DNA of 64,000 nucleotides from assembly GCF_009720525.1 (NCBI RefSeq), contig NZ_CP043930.1, forward strand, positions 6,894,001 to 6,958,000, given 5' to 3'. The DNA is from Gimesia benthica (GTDB lineage Bacteria > Planctomycetota > Planctomycetia > Planctomycetales > Planctomycetaceae). Both the position numbers and the translations under genes were made by a program. A model generated the notes under the pieces. It had not been told where the DNA came from. It worked only from the letters and a program-made list of their open reading frames with translations, and did no database searches. This document shows, in pieces, positions 34,910-43,760 of this stretch (positions within the stretch are counted from its first letter, which is position 1; every line of letters starts with the position of its first letter).

Positions 34910-35884
34910 TTACCATTCGCCGAGAACGTTACCGTCGGCGATCCGCTCCAGGTTTTGTCGGATGGAACGATCGGTATTGTCGCCCATGAAGCGGACGGCA
35001 CCATCACCCAGCAGCACATGCAGACCACCTACGTGAGAACTGCCGGTCGTGCCCCAGTCACCCAGCCAGGGAGTGAAGTCCCTGGATCCGCCCGGATAGC
35101 TGGAGCTGTTGCGAACGGTGCGGTTGGGGATCATGTCGCCCAGGGTCAGACCGATCTGTGTATAACCACGACCACCCCAGTTGGCGTTCGCTCCATTACC
35201 ACAACAGGCCTGGCGGGTTTCTGCCATCATGGCTGTGTTGGACATCCCGTCGGTGACATCACGGGGACGGCACTTGCTGCCATCTTCGAACATGGTCCGC
35301 ACGGTGGGGGAACGGTTCGTCCAGTTATTACAATGGTTGTAGGAGAGACGGTACACGATGAAGTCGTAATTCGTACGATGTTCGTTCGAACCGCCGGGAA
35401 GCATGTAACTGCTGGAGACCGGAATACCCTGGGGACCCGGATCGGACGGGCAGTTGAAGATCGCCATTCTACGATTCACGAGGTCAGCATTTGTGGTCGC
35501 ACCGCCGCCGGGCAGGGGCGCTGAACCGGGGCTGTAATCGTCAAACGCGAGCGAGAAGTTCAGCTGATTATACAAGGCACTCTGATCAAGGAACGGCAGC
35601 AGCAACACCAGTCCATTACCATTCAGCGTATTGCCCGCAGCGGTACCGGAAGAACAGAGCCCCTTGGCAACAGAGCTGGGAGGGAAGACCGTATGAGTTT
35701 CGTTGTAGTTATGCAGTGCCAGTCCCAGCTGTTTCAGCTTGTTTCGGCAGTCAGACCGCCGGGCCGCTTCACGGGCCTGCTGAACCGCAGGTAACAGCAA
35801 AGCAATCAGAATCGCAATAATGGCAATCACGACCAGCAGTTCGATCAGTGTAAATCCTTTACGGGATCGGAGTTGTCTCGACAT
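34910..35884 (-). CDS. DUF1559 protein with type IV pilin-like N-terminus (first)
   Basis: 324 residues. The N-terminus [19 protein letters not shown] is a prepilin methylation motif (cleavage after the Gly, Phe becomes residue 1), and [15 protein letters not shown] follows as in all DUF1559 members. The rest has the DUF1559 core with a C-terminal MGDNTDRSIRQNLERIADGNV. ATG has GAGGAAA about eight bases upstream. DUF1559 is one of the most expanded planctomycete families; the proteins probably form pseudopilus-like surface or envelope fibres (inference). A sigma-70-type promoter (36016-35989) and a palindrome (35923-35938) lie upstream; the transthyretin-like lipoprotein gene follows. Confidence 0.92.
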   Translation of the reverse strand: MSRQLRSRKGFTLIELLVVIAIIAILIALLLPAVQQAREAARRSDCRNKLKQLGLALHNYNETHTVFPPSSVAKGLCSSGTAAGNTLNGNGLVLLLPFLDQSALYNQLNFSLAFDDYSPGSAPLPGGGATTNADLVNRRMAIFNCPSDPGPQGIPVSSSYMLPGGSNEHRTNYDFIVYRLSYNHCNNWTNRSPTVRTMFEDGSKCRPRDVTDGMSNTAMMAETRQACCGNGANANWGGRGYTQIGLTLGDMIPNRTVRNSSSYPGGSRDFTPWLGDWGTTGSSHVGGLHVLLGDGAVRFMGDNTDRSIRQNLERIADGNVLGEW

Positions 35885-35922
35885 AAATTCATTTCCTCAA
35901 AGGTAAGATATCAAAGAAGTTA

Positions 35923-35938
35923 TTGAGCACGTGCTTAA
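35923..35938. promoter_or_regulatory. Near-perfect 16-base palindrome in the DUF1559 leader
   Basis: TTGAGCACGTGCTTAA; the inner AGCACGTGCT is a perfect 10-base palindrome. It lies between the likely transcription start and the gene, about 40 bases before the ATG. It could be an operator or an RNA stem. Confidence 0.4.
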
Positions 35939-35988
35939 CTCGCATCCGGAATCTTTATCATTATGTTATGTTAATATAAATATATGAT

Positions 35989-36016
35989 ATTATATAAAGT
36001 TTACAAACAATCACAA
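35989..36016 (-). promoter_or_regulatory. Sigma-70-type promoter of the DUF1559 gene
   Basis: On the minus strand TTGTGA (36016-36011), 16 bases, TATAAT (35994-35989, consensus -10) in an AT-rich region. Transcription would start near 35982, giving a leader of about 98 bases. Confidence 0.5.
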
Positions 36017-36149
36017 TAGGAAAGATTGATATGAAGTCCAGAAAGGGAGCAGGGCATTAGCCCCGGTTGAAAGTTACTCGGCAAGAATCGTACGAATTTA
36101 GACACACGATCTACCTCAGCAGCATCATGAAATCCGCAGGTCATCAAAC

Positions 36150-36187
36150 AAAAAATGCCTCCCCAACAGCGTCAGGAAGGCATTTAA
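36150..36187 (-). terminator. Rho-independent terminator of the sialate O-acetylesterase gene
   Basis: Read on the minus strand: AAATGCCTTCC (36185-36175), a 12-base loop, GGAGGCATTT (36162-36153) and then TTTT. It is downstream of the esterase stop at 36245 and before the DUF1559 promoter. Confidence 0.75.
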
Positions 36188-36188
36188 A

Positions 36189-36215
36189 TTTCGTGTATTT
36201 CGTGCTTTTCGTGGT
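36189..36215. repeat. TTTCGTGNN repeat, copy 2
   Basis: Three 9-base units in tandem: TTTCGTGTA, TTTCGTGCT, TTTCGTGGT. It sits between the terminator and the end of the esterase gene. Same unit as at 34084 and 38577. Confidence 0.7.
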
Positions 36216-36244
36216 AGTATAAAACGAATGTTCTTACGACCCAC

Positions 36245-38437
36245 CTACTCAGGCAGCACCAGAACCCGTAACCGTTTCACATCGTATTGAGACGCGTTCG
36301 ACATAAACGTCCAGTCACGGGTACGGCCGGAGCTGTTGCCGATACCCAGGTCTGCGTTCGGACCGCTTTTCCACTGGTTGATTGCGAAGATCGTCTGCTT
36401 CGCCTCAAAGTTATGCACCTGCATACTGCCGTAACCGTCTGAAGGTTCGGCCGGTTCATCGCCGAAGTCCCACAGGCTGGTACTTGCGTTCGGGATATTC
36501 GCCGAGTTCGTGGGACCATAGTTTCCGGGCCAGAACTCAATGTTGCCCCCCTTCAGCCCGGTCCCCGTTGCAATGCCCGCGACATTTGAAACCACATTTA
36601 GATTACTTACCTTCGTCTGGAAGTACGCTTTGCTGCCCAGTGTCGGCACGGCGATTTTCTTCAGGTCGTCCGTAAACGCGTCCATCGATGTAAATACATA
36701 CTGGGTTTCTTCACCCGGTTTCTGAAGTTCCAGGAAATAGGCGATCCGCTTGAAGGGCTGTGTGAAACTTCCACTCAAATCACGCGTGTATGTGATGTCC
36801 TTCCCCAGGTTTTTCAGATCGAGGTCATAGATCAGCTTATATGCTTTGGATTCGTCGACTTTCAGTGACAGCCAGTCCCGTTCGGGAACCTTGCCGGCAC
36901 GGAAGGGAGCAGCAGGCAGTCCTTCCTTGTTCGACAGATTCGGTTCGGCCAGTTTGTGCCAGCCAAACCGCATGGCTGCTGCCTCTTTGACCTTGGGAGA
37001 AGAGAGCACCACCGAGTCTCCCTCAATCACTGCGTCCGCGGGGACGAAGTCGGTCTCTTTGCCGATGATCTCAAACCAGCTCAGCGGCTTACCATCGCGC
37101 GCAACCAGGCCACTGCCCACATTGTCGAACGTGACCCGCAGCTTGTTACCCTCTTTCTTCAGTGATTTGAAAGTCGGTCCGGAATGAACCAGATCCTTCT
37201 GTCCGTACGTTTTCGCCAGCGCGATCAACGCCAGTCGCTTCCCAACGTCCTGTTTGTTGGTGGGGTGAATGTCTTTCAGATCGCCGATATCGTGAATGAC
37301 TACCTGACCGGTATGTGGAATCTCCAGGGCCTTGTTCTGTGCTTCCCACAACAGGGGCAGAATGCTCGGCGATTCACTGCCATAGTGATAAGGGGCGATC
37401 TGCACGTACAGGAACGGGAACTCACCCTGCTTCCAGACGTCGCGCCAGCCGTTGATCAGGGCTTTCATTTTTTCATAATACATCATCCCTTCCACATGAT
37501 TGGATTCTCCCTGGTACCAGATCGCACCACGCATGGCAAAGGGGACCAGCGGATGAATCATCCCGTTGTAGAGCGTTGTCGGCGAAGTATGACTGGTCAG
37601 CGGTTGAATCGACGCGGGATAAGCGGGAGCCGGCTGCAGTGGGGTTTCGGCGTTGAGCGCGACCTTCGCTTTGGTTGACCAGGCATCCAGTTGCTGCAGG
37701 TAGCGCTCCAGGACCGACTTGTAGGCACCGGTCGCGGGATTGGTCAGCTGCACCTGTTTGAAGATTGCCGCCAGGGCAGGCACCTTTTCAAATCCGACCG
37801 GAGGCGTCCACGGTTCAATGCGGGTTCCACCCCAGGATGAATTCACCAGTCCGATCGGCACATTCAGTTCCTGGTGCAGTTTGCGTCCGAAGAAGTAGCC
37901 CGCCGCCGTGTAGCCGCCTACTGTCTCGGGAGAACAGACGGTCCACTGGGCATCGACATCGTCCTGCGGAAAGCCTTTGGGAACGCGGGGAACCTTGATA
38001 TGACGGATCTGCGGAAAATTGGCAGCCGCCTGTTCCTTTTCAAAATCATTACTCCGCGAAACGGGCCACTCCATATTCGACTGACCCGAGCAGAGCCAGA
38101 CTTCGCCCAGCAGTACATCCTGGAATGTGACGGTGTTCTTGCCCTTCACAGTCAGCGTGACGGGATCGCCCACCACCTGGGCGGGCAGCTTGACCATCCA
38201 CTTGCCCTGGTCGTCGGCGGTTGTCTCAACGCTGTCCTCTTTGAGTTGAACGGTGACCTGCTCGCCAGCATCGGCCCAGCCCCAGACAGGAATCTCCTGC
38301 CCCCGCTGCAGCACCATATGGTCGCCAAAAATATGCGGCAGCCGGACATCGGCCCGCACATCCGTCAGCTGAGAACAGAGTACAAAACAGGACACAAAGA
38401 GCAGAGCAAAACGGCGCAGTTTCAGCATGGCAGGCAC
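36245..38437 (-). CDS. Sialate O-acetylesterase (SGNH hydrolase), secreted
   Basis: 730 residues. Signal peptide to about 28, then the SIAE-type N-terminal part with LPHIFGDHMVLQRGQEIPVWGWA. The SGNH nucleophile motif SGQSNMEWP contains the catalytic Ser (about residue 119). IWYQGESNHVEG (block III-like) and HPTNKQDVGKRLALIA (the Asp-x-x-His type end) complete the hydrolase. These enzymes remove acetyl groups from sialic acids or other acetylated sugars. The C-terminal 200 residues are beta-rich and extra compared with core members. Start may be GTG 38437 or ATG 38428. The gene stands alone, with its own terminator, in a region rich in surface and lipoprotein genes. Confidence 0.88.
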   Translation of the reverse strand: MPAMLKLRRFALLFVSCFVLCSQLTDVRADVRLPHIFGDHMVLQRGQEIPVWGWADAGEQVTVQLKEDSVETTADDQGKWMVKLPAQVVGDPVTLTVKGKNTVTFQDVLLGEVWLCSGQSNMEWPVSRSNDFEKEQAAANFPQIRHIKVPRVPKGFPQDDVDAQWTVCSPETVGGYTAAGYFFGRKLHQELNVPIGLVNSSWGGTRIEPWTPPVGFEKVPALAAIFKQVQLTNPATGAYKSVLERYLQQLDAWSTKAKVALNAETPLQPAPAYPASIQPLTSHTSPTTLYNGMIHPLVPFAMRGAIWYQGESNHVEGMMYYEKMKALINGWRDVWKQGEFPFLYVQIAPYHYGSESPSILPLLWEAQNKALEIPHTGQVVIHDIGDLKDIHPTNKQDVGKRLALIALAKTYGQKDLVHSGPTFKSLKKEGNKLRVTFDNVGSGLVARDGKPLSWFEIIGKETDFVPADAVIEGDSVVLSSPKVKEAAAMRFGWHKLAEPNLSNKEGLPAAPFRAGKVPERDWLSLKVDESKAYKLIYDLDLKNLGKDITYTRDLSGSFTQPFKRIAYFLELQKPGEETQYVFTSMDAFTDDLKKIAVPTLGSKAYFQTKVSNLNVVSNVAGIATGTGLKGGNIEFWPGNYGPTNSANIPNASTSLWDFGDEPAEPSDGYGSMQVHNFEAKQTIFAINQWKSGPNADLGIGNSSGRTRDWTFMSNASQYDVKRLRVLVLPE

Positions 38438-38576
38438 TCATTCCCGATCAGGTGTTAGTAAGCAGAGAAGTTTAACAGGACCCACGATCATAATCCTGAC
38501 CGGAATGATTCACAAGCAATACTGCTGACGCAGGATATTTGGCTGAGAAAGATCTGCCACAGCCTGCGAAAGAACT

Positions 38577-38594
38577 TTTCGTGTCTTTCGTGGT
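38577..38594. repeat. TTTCGTGNN repeat, copy 3
   Basis: Two units, TTTCGTGTC and TTTCGTGGT, immediately downstream of the end of the hypothetical gene at 38609. Same family as copies at 34084 and 36189. Confidence 0.6.
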
Positions 38595-38608
38595 AGGAAA
38601 ATTAAGAG

Positions 38609-38950
38609 TTACAGCACCCGACGCGTTTCGAGGTGCCCCTCCAGGAAAGTGATCTGTACCGGGGGGCCGGTCTCTTCCGGATTCCAGCCCGCTTTGAGCG
38701 CCTCCCTGATCAGAGTCTCGACCAGTTTCGGCGTAATCAGCAGTTTGCCCACCGTGTCATACTCAATGGAATAACTACCATTTTCAACGATGATGTTCTG
38801 ATCGTCCGAGATCACGACCTCCAGTTTCTTCCCTTTACCGGAACTGTGCTGCACTACCAGAACCATAAACCCGGAGTCCCGCGAGGGACTCCAGCGGTAT
38901 TCCCGATCGTCAACCACGATCTTTCTTGAGTTTCGTCTGGATAAGGTCAT
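38609..38950 (-). CDS. Small hypothetical protein
   Basis: 113 residues, mixed alpha/beta, cytoplasmic (no signal or membrane segment). It begins RKIVVDDREYRWSPSRDSGF and contains VLVVQHSSGKGKKLEVVIS and KLLITPKLVETLIREALKAGW. The opening motif (I-V-V-D-x-x-x-Y-R-W) and the AGWxPxxxG segment occur in small uncharacterised proteins of planctomycetes and verrucomicrobia. GGAAGAG precedes ATG by about seven bases. It is followed by the 9-base repeat and lies in the same direction as the esterase. No function can be assigned. Confidence 0.7.
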   Translation of the reverse strand: MTLSRRNSRKIVVDDREYRWSPSRDSGFMVLVVQHSSGKGKKLEVVISDDQNIIVENGSYSIEYDTVGKLLITPKLVETLIREALKAGWNPEETGPPVQITFLEGHLETRRVL

Positions 38951-38983
38951 TCAGTTCTCTTCCGTGTGGAAACCATTCAATCC

Positions 38984-40651
38984 TCAATTCAGCACTTCTC
39001 CATCCGCGATCAGCAGCAGGAACTTCAATGTCTCTTTATTAATTTGCTCTGAGATGAATTTCACGGAGCCATCACAAATACCCACATTGTATCCCCCCTG
39101 GTGGAATCCGCCGAACTTCGGCAGTTTCTTACCGTCATAAGTAATGTCCTCCGGCTTGGTCCACGGAATATTCCGATCGGCTTCCACAATTGCGATCGTG
39201 TTCGAGGTGCCATCCGTGATATCTTTGAAAGACACACCCTGTTTATTGCCGAAAGCGGTGCCGTCACCGACCACCGCGAAGTAGGCACTGTTCGCAGGTT
39301 TTTTAGAACCAGGGTTCTGGAAAACGGGAACGACAGTTTCGGCAATCTTGCGATTGTGCTCGCTGTCCCACGGCTCGTTCATGCGATATTGATCGTAGAG
39401 TGCCTGCTGATCAAGATAAGGCAGCAGTTCCACCCGCCAGCTGTGAGGCGTCTTGCCATCGGGGCCTGTCACGACAGCGGGCGGAGAGTGGCCATACCGA
39501 TCATGGTAATTGTGCAGGGCCAGCATGATCTGCTTGATGTTGTTCTTCGCCACCGAGCGGCGGGCTGCAGCGCGGGCCTGCATAACAGCAGGCACAGTCA
39601 GCGCAATCAATTGGGCGCAGGTTTCATCGTTCAGCGATAACGAAAACCGGACCTGCTTTTTATCTTGAGTGACCTTGGCTGAGCTCAGTGCCTCTTCAAT
39701 CAGTTTAAACTGCAGATTCAACGGAGGAGGGAGTGGCCGACCTCGCTGTTCTGCAGCCGCCTTGAAAGACTGCAACATGTTTTTTCCCATCTCCAACAGA
39801 CCAGACAGGGACTGTTTGATTTCCTGGCTGTGTTGTTCCTGATCGAAGATCAATTCCAGGGTGAGGCTCTTATCGACCGTGATTCCCAGGGCAGCAATAT
39901 CAGAACGCTCCCACAGGGGAGAGAGCATTGGCCAGATCGGTATCCGCTGAGCTAACTGCTGGATCAACGGTCCTCCCACCAGCGATCGCGCTGTTTCCAT
40001 ATTCACGCCACCGGCAACGGAAGCAGAGGCCACAGGTTGCAGACGTTCCTGCCAGACCGAACTCTTTCGATCATTCATCTGCTCAATGATCTCTTTGATT
40101 GCACTGGCTTTATCTGACAGCACGAATACATGCTCATCCAGAAACAGGAGCGAATCACCATCGGTTGCATCCTGCGTCAGGAACGTTATGCCCTTATGAG
40201 TGGTTTCTTTCAGTTCGATTTTGGTGAACTTCTTCTGGATCTGCTGGCGATCCAGTTTCTGAGTTGATTTCACCACCACAACAAATTTGATTGGCAGATT
40301 GCCGGTCTCACCAGCTTGCAGCGGCATGTAGATGAGCGTAATCGACGTCACGTCGGTGGGATTGATTCCCAGCACGCCAAAGTCAGCATTCGTCTGGTAT
40401 TCCTTGAGTGCCAGTTCCCGGATCGGCTTGTTCATCGAGGCCGACAGCAGCTGAGCAGGCCGGAACGCAATTACCCCCAGAGCCTTTTCCGGCACCAGAT
40501 CCAGTCGAAACGGTTCCCGTTTCTCGGGAACCTTGTCTTGAGCCTGCAACTGTGCCGAACCGGTTACCAACAGGCACACCAGGGCTCCCACAGACAGAAT
40601 TATAGAAAGCAAACGGGAACGGCTTCCCGGAGTTCTCAGTGAGCACTGCAT
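38984..40651 (-). CDS. Secreted protein with C-terminal DUF1559-like domain, no pilin signal
   Basis: 555 residues from ATG 40651 (GGAGA six bases upstream). An ordinary signal peptide ([19 protein letters not shown]) replaces the prepilin motif. The first 340 residues are of unknown family, with a helical part rich in Gln and Lys. From about residue 360 the sequence has [21 protein letters not shown] and [19 protein letters not shown], and it ends [13 protein letters not shown], all of which are DUF1559 signatures. So this is a DUF1559 domain moved onto a different secreted scaffold. It cannot form a pilin-like fibre by the usual route. Function unknown; it is encoded alone between a small hypothetical and a paralogous secreted-protein gene. 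Confidence 0.8.
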   Translation of the reverse strand: MQCSLRTPGSRSRLLSIILSVGALVCLLVTGSAQLQAQDKVPEKREPFRLDLVPEKALGVIAFRPAQLLSASMNKPIRELALKEYQTNADFGVLGINPTDVTSITLIYMPLQAGETGNLPIKFVVVVKSTQKLDRQQIQKKFTKIELKETTHKGITFLTQDATDGDSLLFLDEHVFVLSDKASAIKEIIEQMNDRKSSVWQERLQPVASASVAGGVNMETARSLVGGPLIQQLAQRIPIWPMLSPLWERSDIAALGITVDKSLTLELIFDQEQHSQEIKQSLSGLLEMGKNMLQSFKAAAEQRGRPLPPPLNLQFKLIEEALSSAKVTQDKKQVRFSLSLNDETCAQLIALTVPAVMQARAAARRSVAKNNIKQIMLALHNYHDRYGHSPPAVVTGPDGKTPHSWRVELLPYLDQQALYDQYRMNEPWDSEHNRKIAETVVPVFQNPGSKKPANSAYFAVVGDGTAFGNKQGVSFKDITDGTSNTIAIVEADRNIPWTKPEDITYDGKKLPKFGGFHQGGYNVGICDGSVKFISEQINKETLKFLLLIADGEVLN

Positions 40652-40806
40652 GAAATTCTCCAATGAGACAGGATGTATGGCACTACGTGACAGGAGTATA
40701 CTCCGTCGAGTATAGACGGACTGAGGGGGATTGCAAATCACGATCAGGAAAAAATCGGATCTCAGGGAGACCTTATGCTTTTATGGTCTCTGCTACCAAA
40801 TGCATT

Positions 40807-41856
40807 TCATTCCTGCTCATAAGTGCGAACCTGTTTGTCGTCTTCCCATACACTCACTCTGGTACCCGGCGGGAATTCGAGCCTGGAAAACAACGAGGCT
40901 TCCACTTTGGGATTCAGTTCGGCGGATTGCACAGCGAAATCCATTCGCCAGGCGAGGACCGGTTTCTCTTCGCGACGGAACCGCGATGTCTTAAAACGTT
41001 TGATGGTCGCGCGGCGGGGATACCAGACGCCGGGCTGAAGCTCCCACCAGTCTTCGACGACCGCTTCTGATGACGGCAGGAATTCTGTTCCGCGACCATC
41101 GAAGCTCAGGATGCGCACCGGGATCAGGTTGCGGTCCTCTGCCAGCCAGTACTCGCGTCGCACGTGGGAAGTCTCCCTGCGCACGCGGATGCAGGGGTGT
41201 CCCTGGAATTCCACGGTGTCGAGTACCCGGATGTGGGGTTGTTCCCGGTTCTTATCCGAGGAGCTTCCCTGATCAGCGCGGGCCGCGTCGCCTCCCCGCA
41301 GAGAAACGGAAAGCGGGACACCTGTCAAACCGGTGCTCAGGAACATATGCGGGCGCGCCAGATTCGGAAGCGGCGGGACTCGATCAGTGATCTGACCGTT
41401 GAGGATACGCGGTTCTTTTTCCGCCGGAAACAAACTCTCACTCAAAATCCGGCAAACCTGACCGTTGCTGACCTCGGTCCAGATTTCAGTGCCGGTTTTG
41501 ACTCGGTTGGGTTTTGATTTCTTCGCTCCGGGAGTGATGGGGCCGCCCAGGCCACCTGAGATGACCGCATGCTCCCCCTCCTCCCGGATCTGTTCGCGGA
41601 ACTGCTTGCCTTGAGTCACCAGAGAGATCTTCGCCACTCGCTCAATTCGTTCTTTGCCCGGGATCGACAACCAGGTCTGTTCGTCGGTGTGTGAGCGGGT
41701 CAGTTCTACTTTGAGACTCGGATAGAGGCCTTCATTCTTCTGAAGCGCCTGAATCAGTTCCTGCAGTTTCGCTTCCGTTTCTGGGGGAGCGCTCGGGGAG
41801 ACACTCGTCAGCAGGGTCAGGCAGAGGAAGCAAACGATTTGAAGTATCACGCGCAT
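40807..41856 (-). CDS. Secreted protein of unknown function, paralogue A
   Basis: 349 residues from ATG 41856, with AGGAG seven bases upstream. Signal peptide (LQIVCFLCLTLLTSVSPSA) then a helical first part (LQELIQALQKNEGLYPSLKV). Shared with the two paralogues at 44745 and 45804 are RPHMFLSTGLTGVPLSVSL, LAEDRNLIPVRI and the pattern W-x-E-(V/L)-x-P-G-V-W-(F/Y)-P-R near the end. The body is mostly beta, which recalls outer-membrane lipoprotein-sorting (LolA/LolB-like) proteins, but I cannot confirm it. Probably periplasmic. No function can be assigned. It is alone here, divergent from the gene at 42132. Confidence 0.75.
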   Translation of the reverse strand: MRVILQIVCFLCLTLLTSVSPSAPPETEAKLQELIQALQKNEGLYPSLKVELTRSHTDEQTWLSIPGKERIERVAKISLVTQGKQFREQIREEGEHAVISGGLGGPITPGAKKSKPNRVKTGTEIWTEVSNGQVCRILSESLFPAEKEPRILNGQITDRVPPLPNLARPHMFLSTGLTGVPLSVSLRGGDAARADQGSSSDKNREQPHIRVLDTVEFQGHPCIRVRRETSHVRREYWLAEDRNLIPVRILSFDGRGTEFLPSSEAVVEDWWELQPGVWYPRRATIKRFKTSRFRREEKPVLAWRMDFAVQSAELNPKVEASLFSRLEFPPGTRVSVWEDDKQVRTYEQE

Positions 41857-42131
41857 CAAGAAACTCCTGAATTCAGATGTCGTTGCCGACAGCGAATTGG
41901 TCAATCAGACGCTGTTCGACACGCATTATACAAAAATTCAGTCAGATTGACATGTTTTTCTGCACGGATCGCAGCACAAGAGCAGGGCGTTCTGCCAACT
42001 CCGGTCACGATTACCGGCTGCGGACCGGGAATAGACTCAAGTTGGATAATCGTTACATTCGATATATTTCAACAGGGTGTACTTGCGCACTTTTCAAACC
42101 GGTACTGTTTGGCTCTGACAGTCAAAAGGGG

Positions 42132-42983
42132 ATGACCTTGAAAATCGATGCTGCTTCCAGTCTCAGCAATCTGCTGACGCCGAACAAGGACAAGCAAAAC
42201 CAGGACCAGGCGGTGCAGAACATCTTCAGTGCGATGCTGGCCCAGGTGGGACGTCAGGGATATGTGTCTGCCGAGACGACCGACGCCGAGCCACCCACGG
42301 TTGAAAGCCTGCAGCGTTCCTGGGACAGCTGGTTCAACAGCCAGCGGACCGGTCGTTACAGCCAGGTTGAGAAACCCGAGGAACTGCAACAGTCCTTCGG
42401 CAATCTCATCGTGCGTGCCCATAACGAAGGGGGCTACGTCGATCCACAGAGCTTCCTGCAGAAACTCTCCCCTGAGGAACTGGCAGTCGTACAGAAAGTA
42501 CAGGGCCTCGCCGAGCCGATTGACGTCGACGCGCTCACTGAGGAAGGGGCACTGAATCTCTTACTCCCGGGAGCAGCCCAGGTCGACCTGAATCGCGATG
42601 GCTTCACCCGTAATGGAGAAGCCTACAGTTTCCGCTTCCCGAACAGCAACACTCCCGCGGAGGTCGTCGCTGCCTGGAATGAAGCAACCCAGGGCATGGA
42701 CTTCGGCCAGATCGCCACTGCGCAGATTCAGATGATGCTACCCATGCTGACGGCCAACATCGAAATCGACGAAAACGGACAGTTTGTACGCCAGCACCAG
42801 CCGGGGGATCCCGAGTTCAAAAATCCCTTCGCGAATGCAGACTACTCCTACAGCACCGCAGTCAAAAATCAACTCGAAGCCCTGGAAGCGAAGAAGAACG
42901 AACTCCCCGCCGACAAGTATGAGAGTCAGAAAGCGTTCTGGAGCAATCTCCAGCAGGCACTGCAGAAGCACGGTGCTGCGTAA
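42132..42983 (+). CDS. Hypothetical protein with EF-hand-like segment
   Basis: 283 residues if the ATG at 42132 is used. AAAGGGG lies directly next to that ATG but six bases before the TTG at 42138, which makes the TTG a better candidate. No signal peptide or membrane segment; acidic, helix-rich. The stretch DLNRDGF near residue 152 looks like one calcium-binding loop, but a single loop is weak evidence. There is a repeated QMMLPMLTANIEIDENGQF region and a basic C-terminal helix. I do not recognise the family. The long open frame upstream of 42132 is probably not translated. Confidence 0.65.
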   Translation: MTLKIDAASSLSNLLTPNKDKQNQDQAVQNIFSAMLAQVGRQGYVSAETTDAEPPTVESLQRSWDSWFNSQRTGRYSQVEKPEELQQSFGNLIVRAHNEGGYVDPQSFLQKLSPEELAVVQKVQGLAEPIDVDALTEEGALNLLLPGAAQVDLNRDGFTRNGEAYSFRFPNSNTPAEVVAAWNEATQGMDFGQIATAQIQMMLPMLTANIEIDENGQFVRQHQPGDPEFKNPFANADYSYSTAVKNQLEALEAKKNELPADKYESQKAFWSNLQQALQKHGAA

Positions 42984-43018
42984 CGGGAGTAGGTGTATCA
43001 CCCTCTAGAAGAACCTTT

Positions 43019-43396
43019 TCAGTTCGAACCGATGCCTGCCTTCTGATACAGCACCCGGTGGTTCGTCTCAAAGGCCTGCTCCATGACCTGGAAATACCAT
43101 TCGGGTGAGAGACCAAACTGTTGGTCCAGTTCCGCAAAGCAGTCCTGAAAGGCGGCGTGTCCTTCGAGGATCTCATACCGCCCGGCCGTAGTGCTGAACC
43201 GCAGGGCGACTTCATCGTAAACCATCAGATCGATTTTATAGGTCTCGATTCGCGTCACATCAGACCAGCGGAACCCCGGTGTCACGGTGCCATCCCGCAA
43301 CTGGAAATCAATGCCGTCAGCGACGCTCAGGTAATTGACGATATCCCGCTTCCGCGAGAACAGTCTGGAAATGAACTGGACGAGTCGGCTCGTCAT
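43019..43396 (-). CDS. Small hypothetical protein
   Basis: 125 residues, no signal or membrane segment, alternating strands and helices: LVQFISRLFSRKRD at the start, RWSDVTRIETYKIDLMVYDE in the middle and LSPEWYFQVMEQAFETNHRV near the end. This pattern (a WSDVxRIxxYK-D strand pair, then a helical C-terminus) is common in small uncharacterised proteins of planctomycetes. No catalytic residues stand out. It is convergent with the EF-hand-like gene and upstream of a long inverted repeat. Function unknown. Confidence 0.65.
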   Translation of the reverse strand: MTSRLVQFISRLFSRKRDIVNYLSVADGIDFQLRDGTVTPGFRWSDVTRIETYKIDLMVYDEVALRFSTTAGRYEILEGHAAFQDCFAELDQQFGLSPEWYFQVMEQAFETNHRVLYQKAGIGSN

Positions 43397-43760
43397 GGAA
43401 TCTATCCCGTATCAGGGGCTGCCTGCTGATTTAACTTGAGACGTTGTCTGTCCAAGACCTCTTTGATTTGACAAAAGATGTCTTGAAGTGGTTCAGGCCA
43501 GCCTGATTTCCCCTGTATTGAGGCAATCAGCTTGATGGCGCTGCTTTAAAGTGTACCGGTTAACGAAACCTTCCCAGCCGTATGAAATAAATCAATTCAA
43601 ACTGGATTTCTAAATGTGAGATTCAATTCAGTTTAAACAAATCTGGTTTCCATTTTGAATTGGGACCGATTGTTTGAACAGTAGGAACAATTCAACACAT
43701 GCATGGACAGAGCAGGCACCAGTTCAGCATGAACTTTTAAAGTTACCAGGAGGGTAAACG
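43397..43760. other. Intergenic region before lipoprotein gene with long inverted repeat
   Basis: No gene. Arms AATTCAAACTGGA (43594-43606) and TCCATTTTGAATT (43649-43661) match at 12 of 13 positions around a 42-base loop. AGGAGG stands seven bases before the lipoprotein start at 43761. The rest is AT-rich. Confidence 0.5.
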
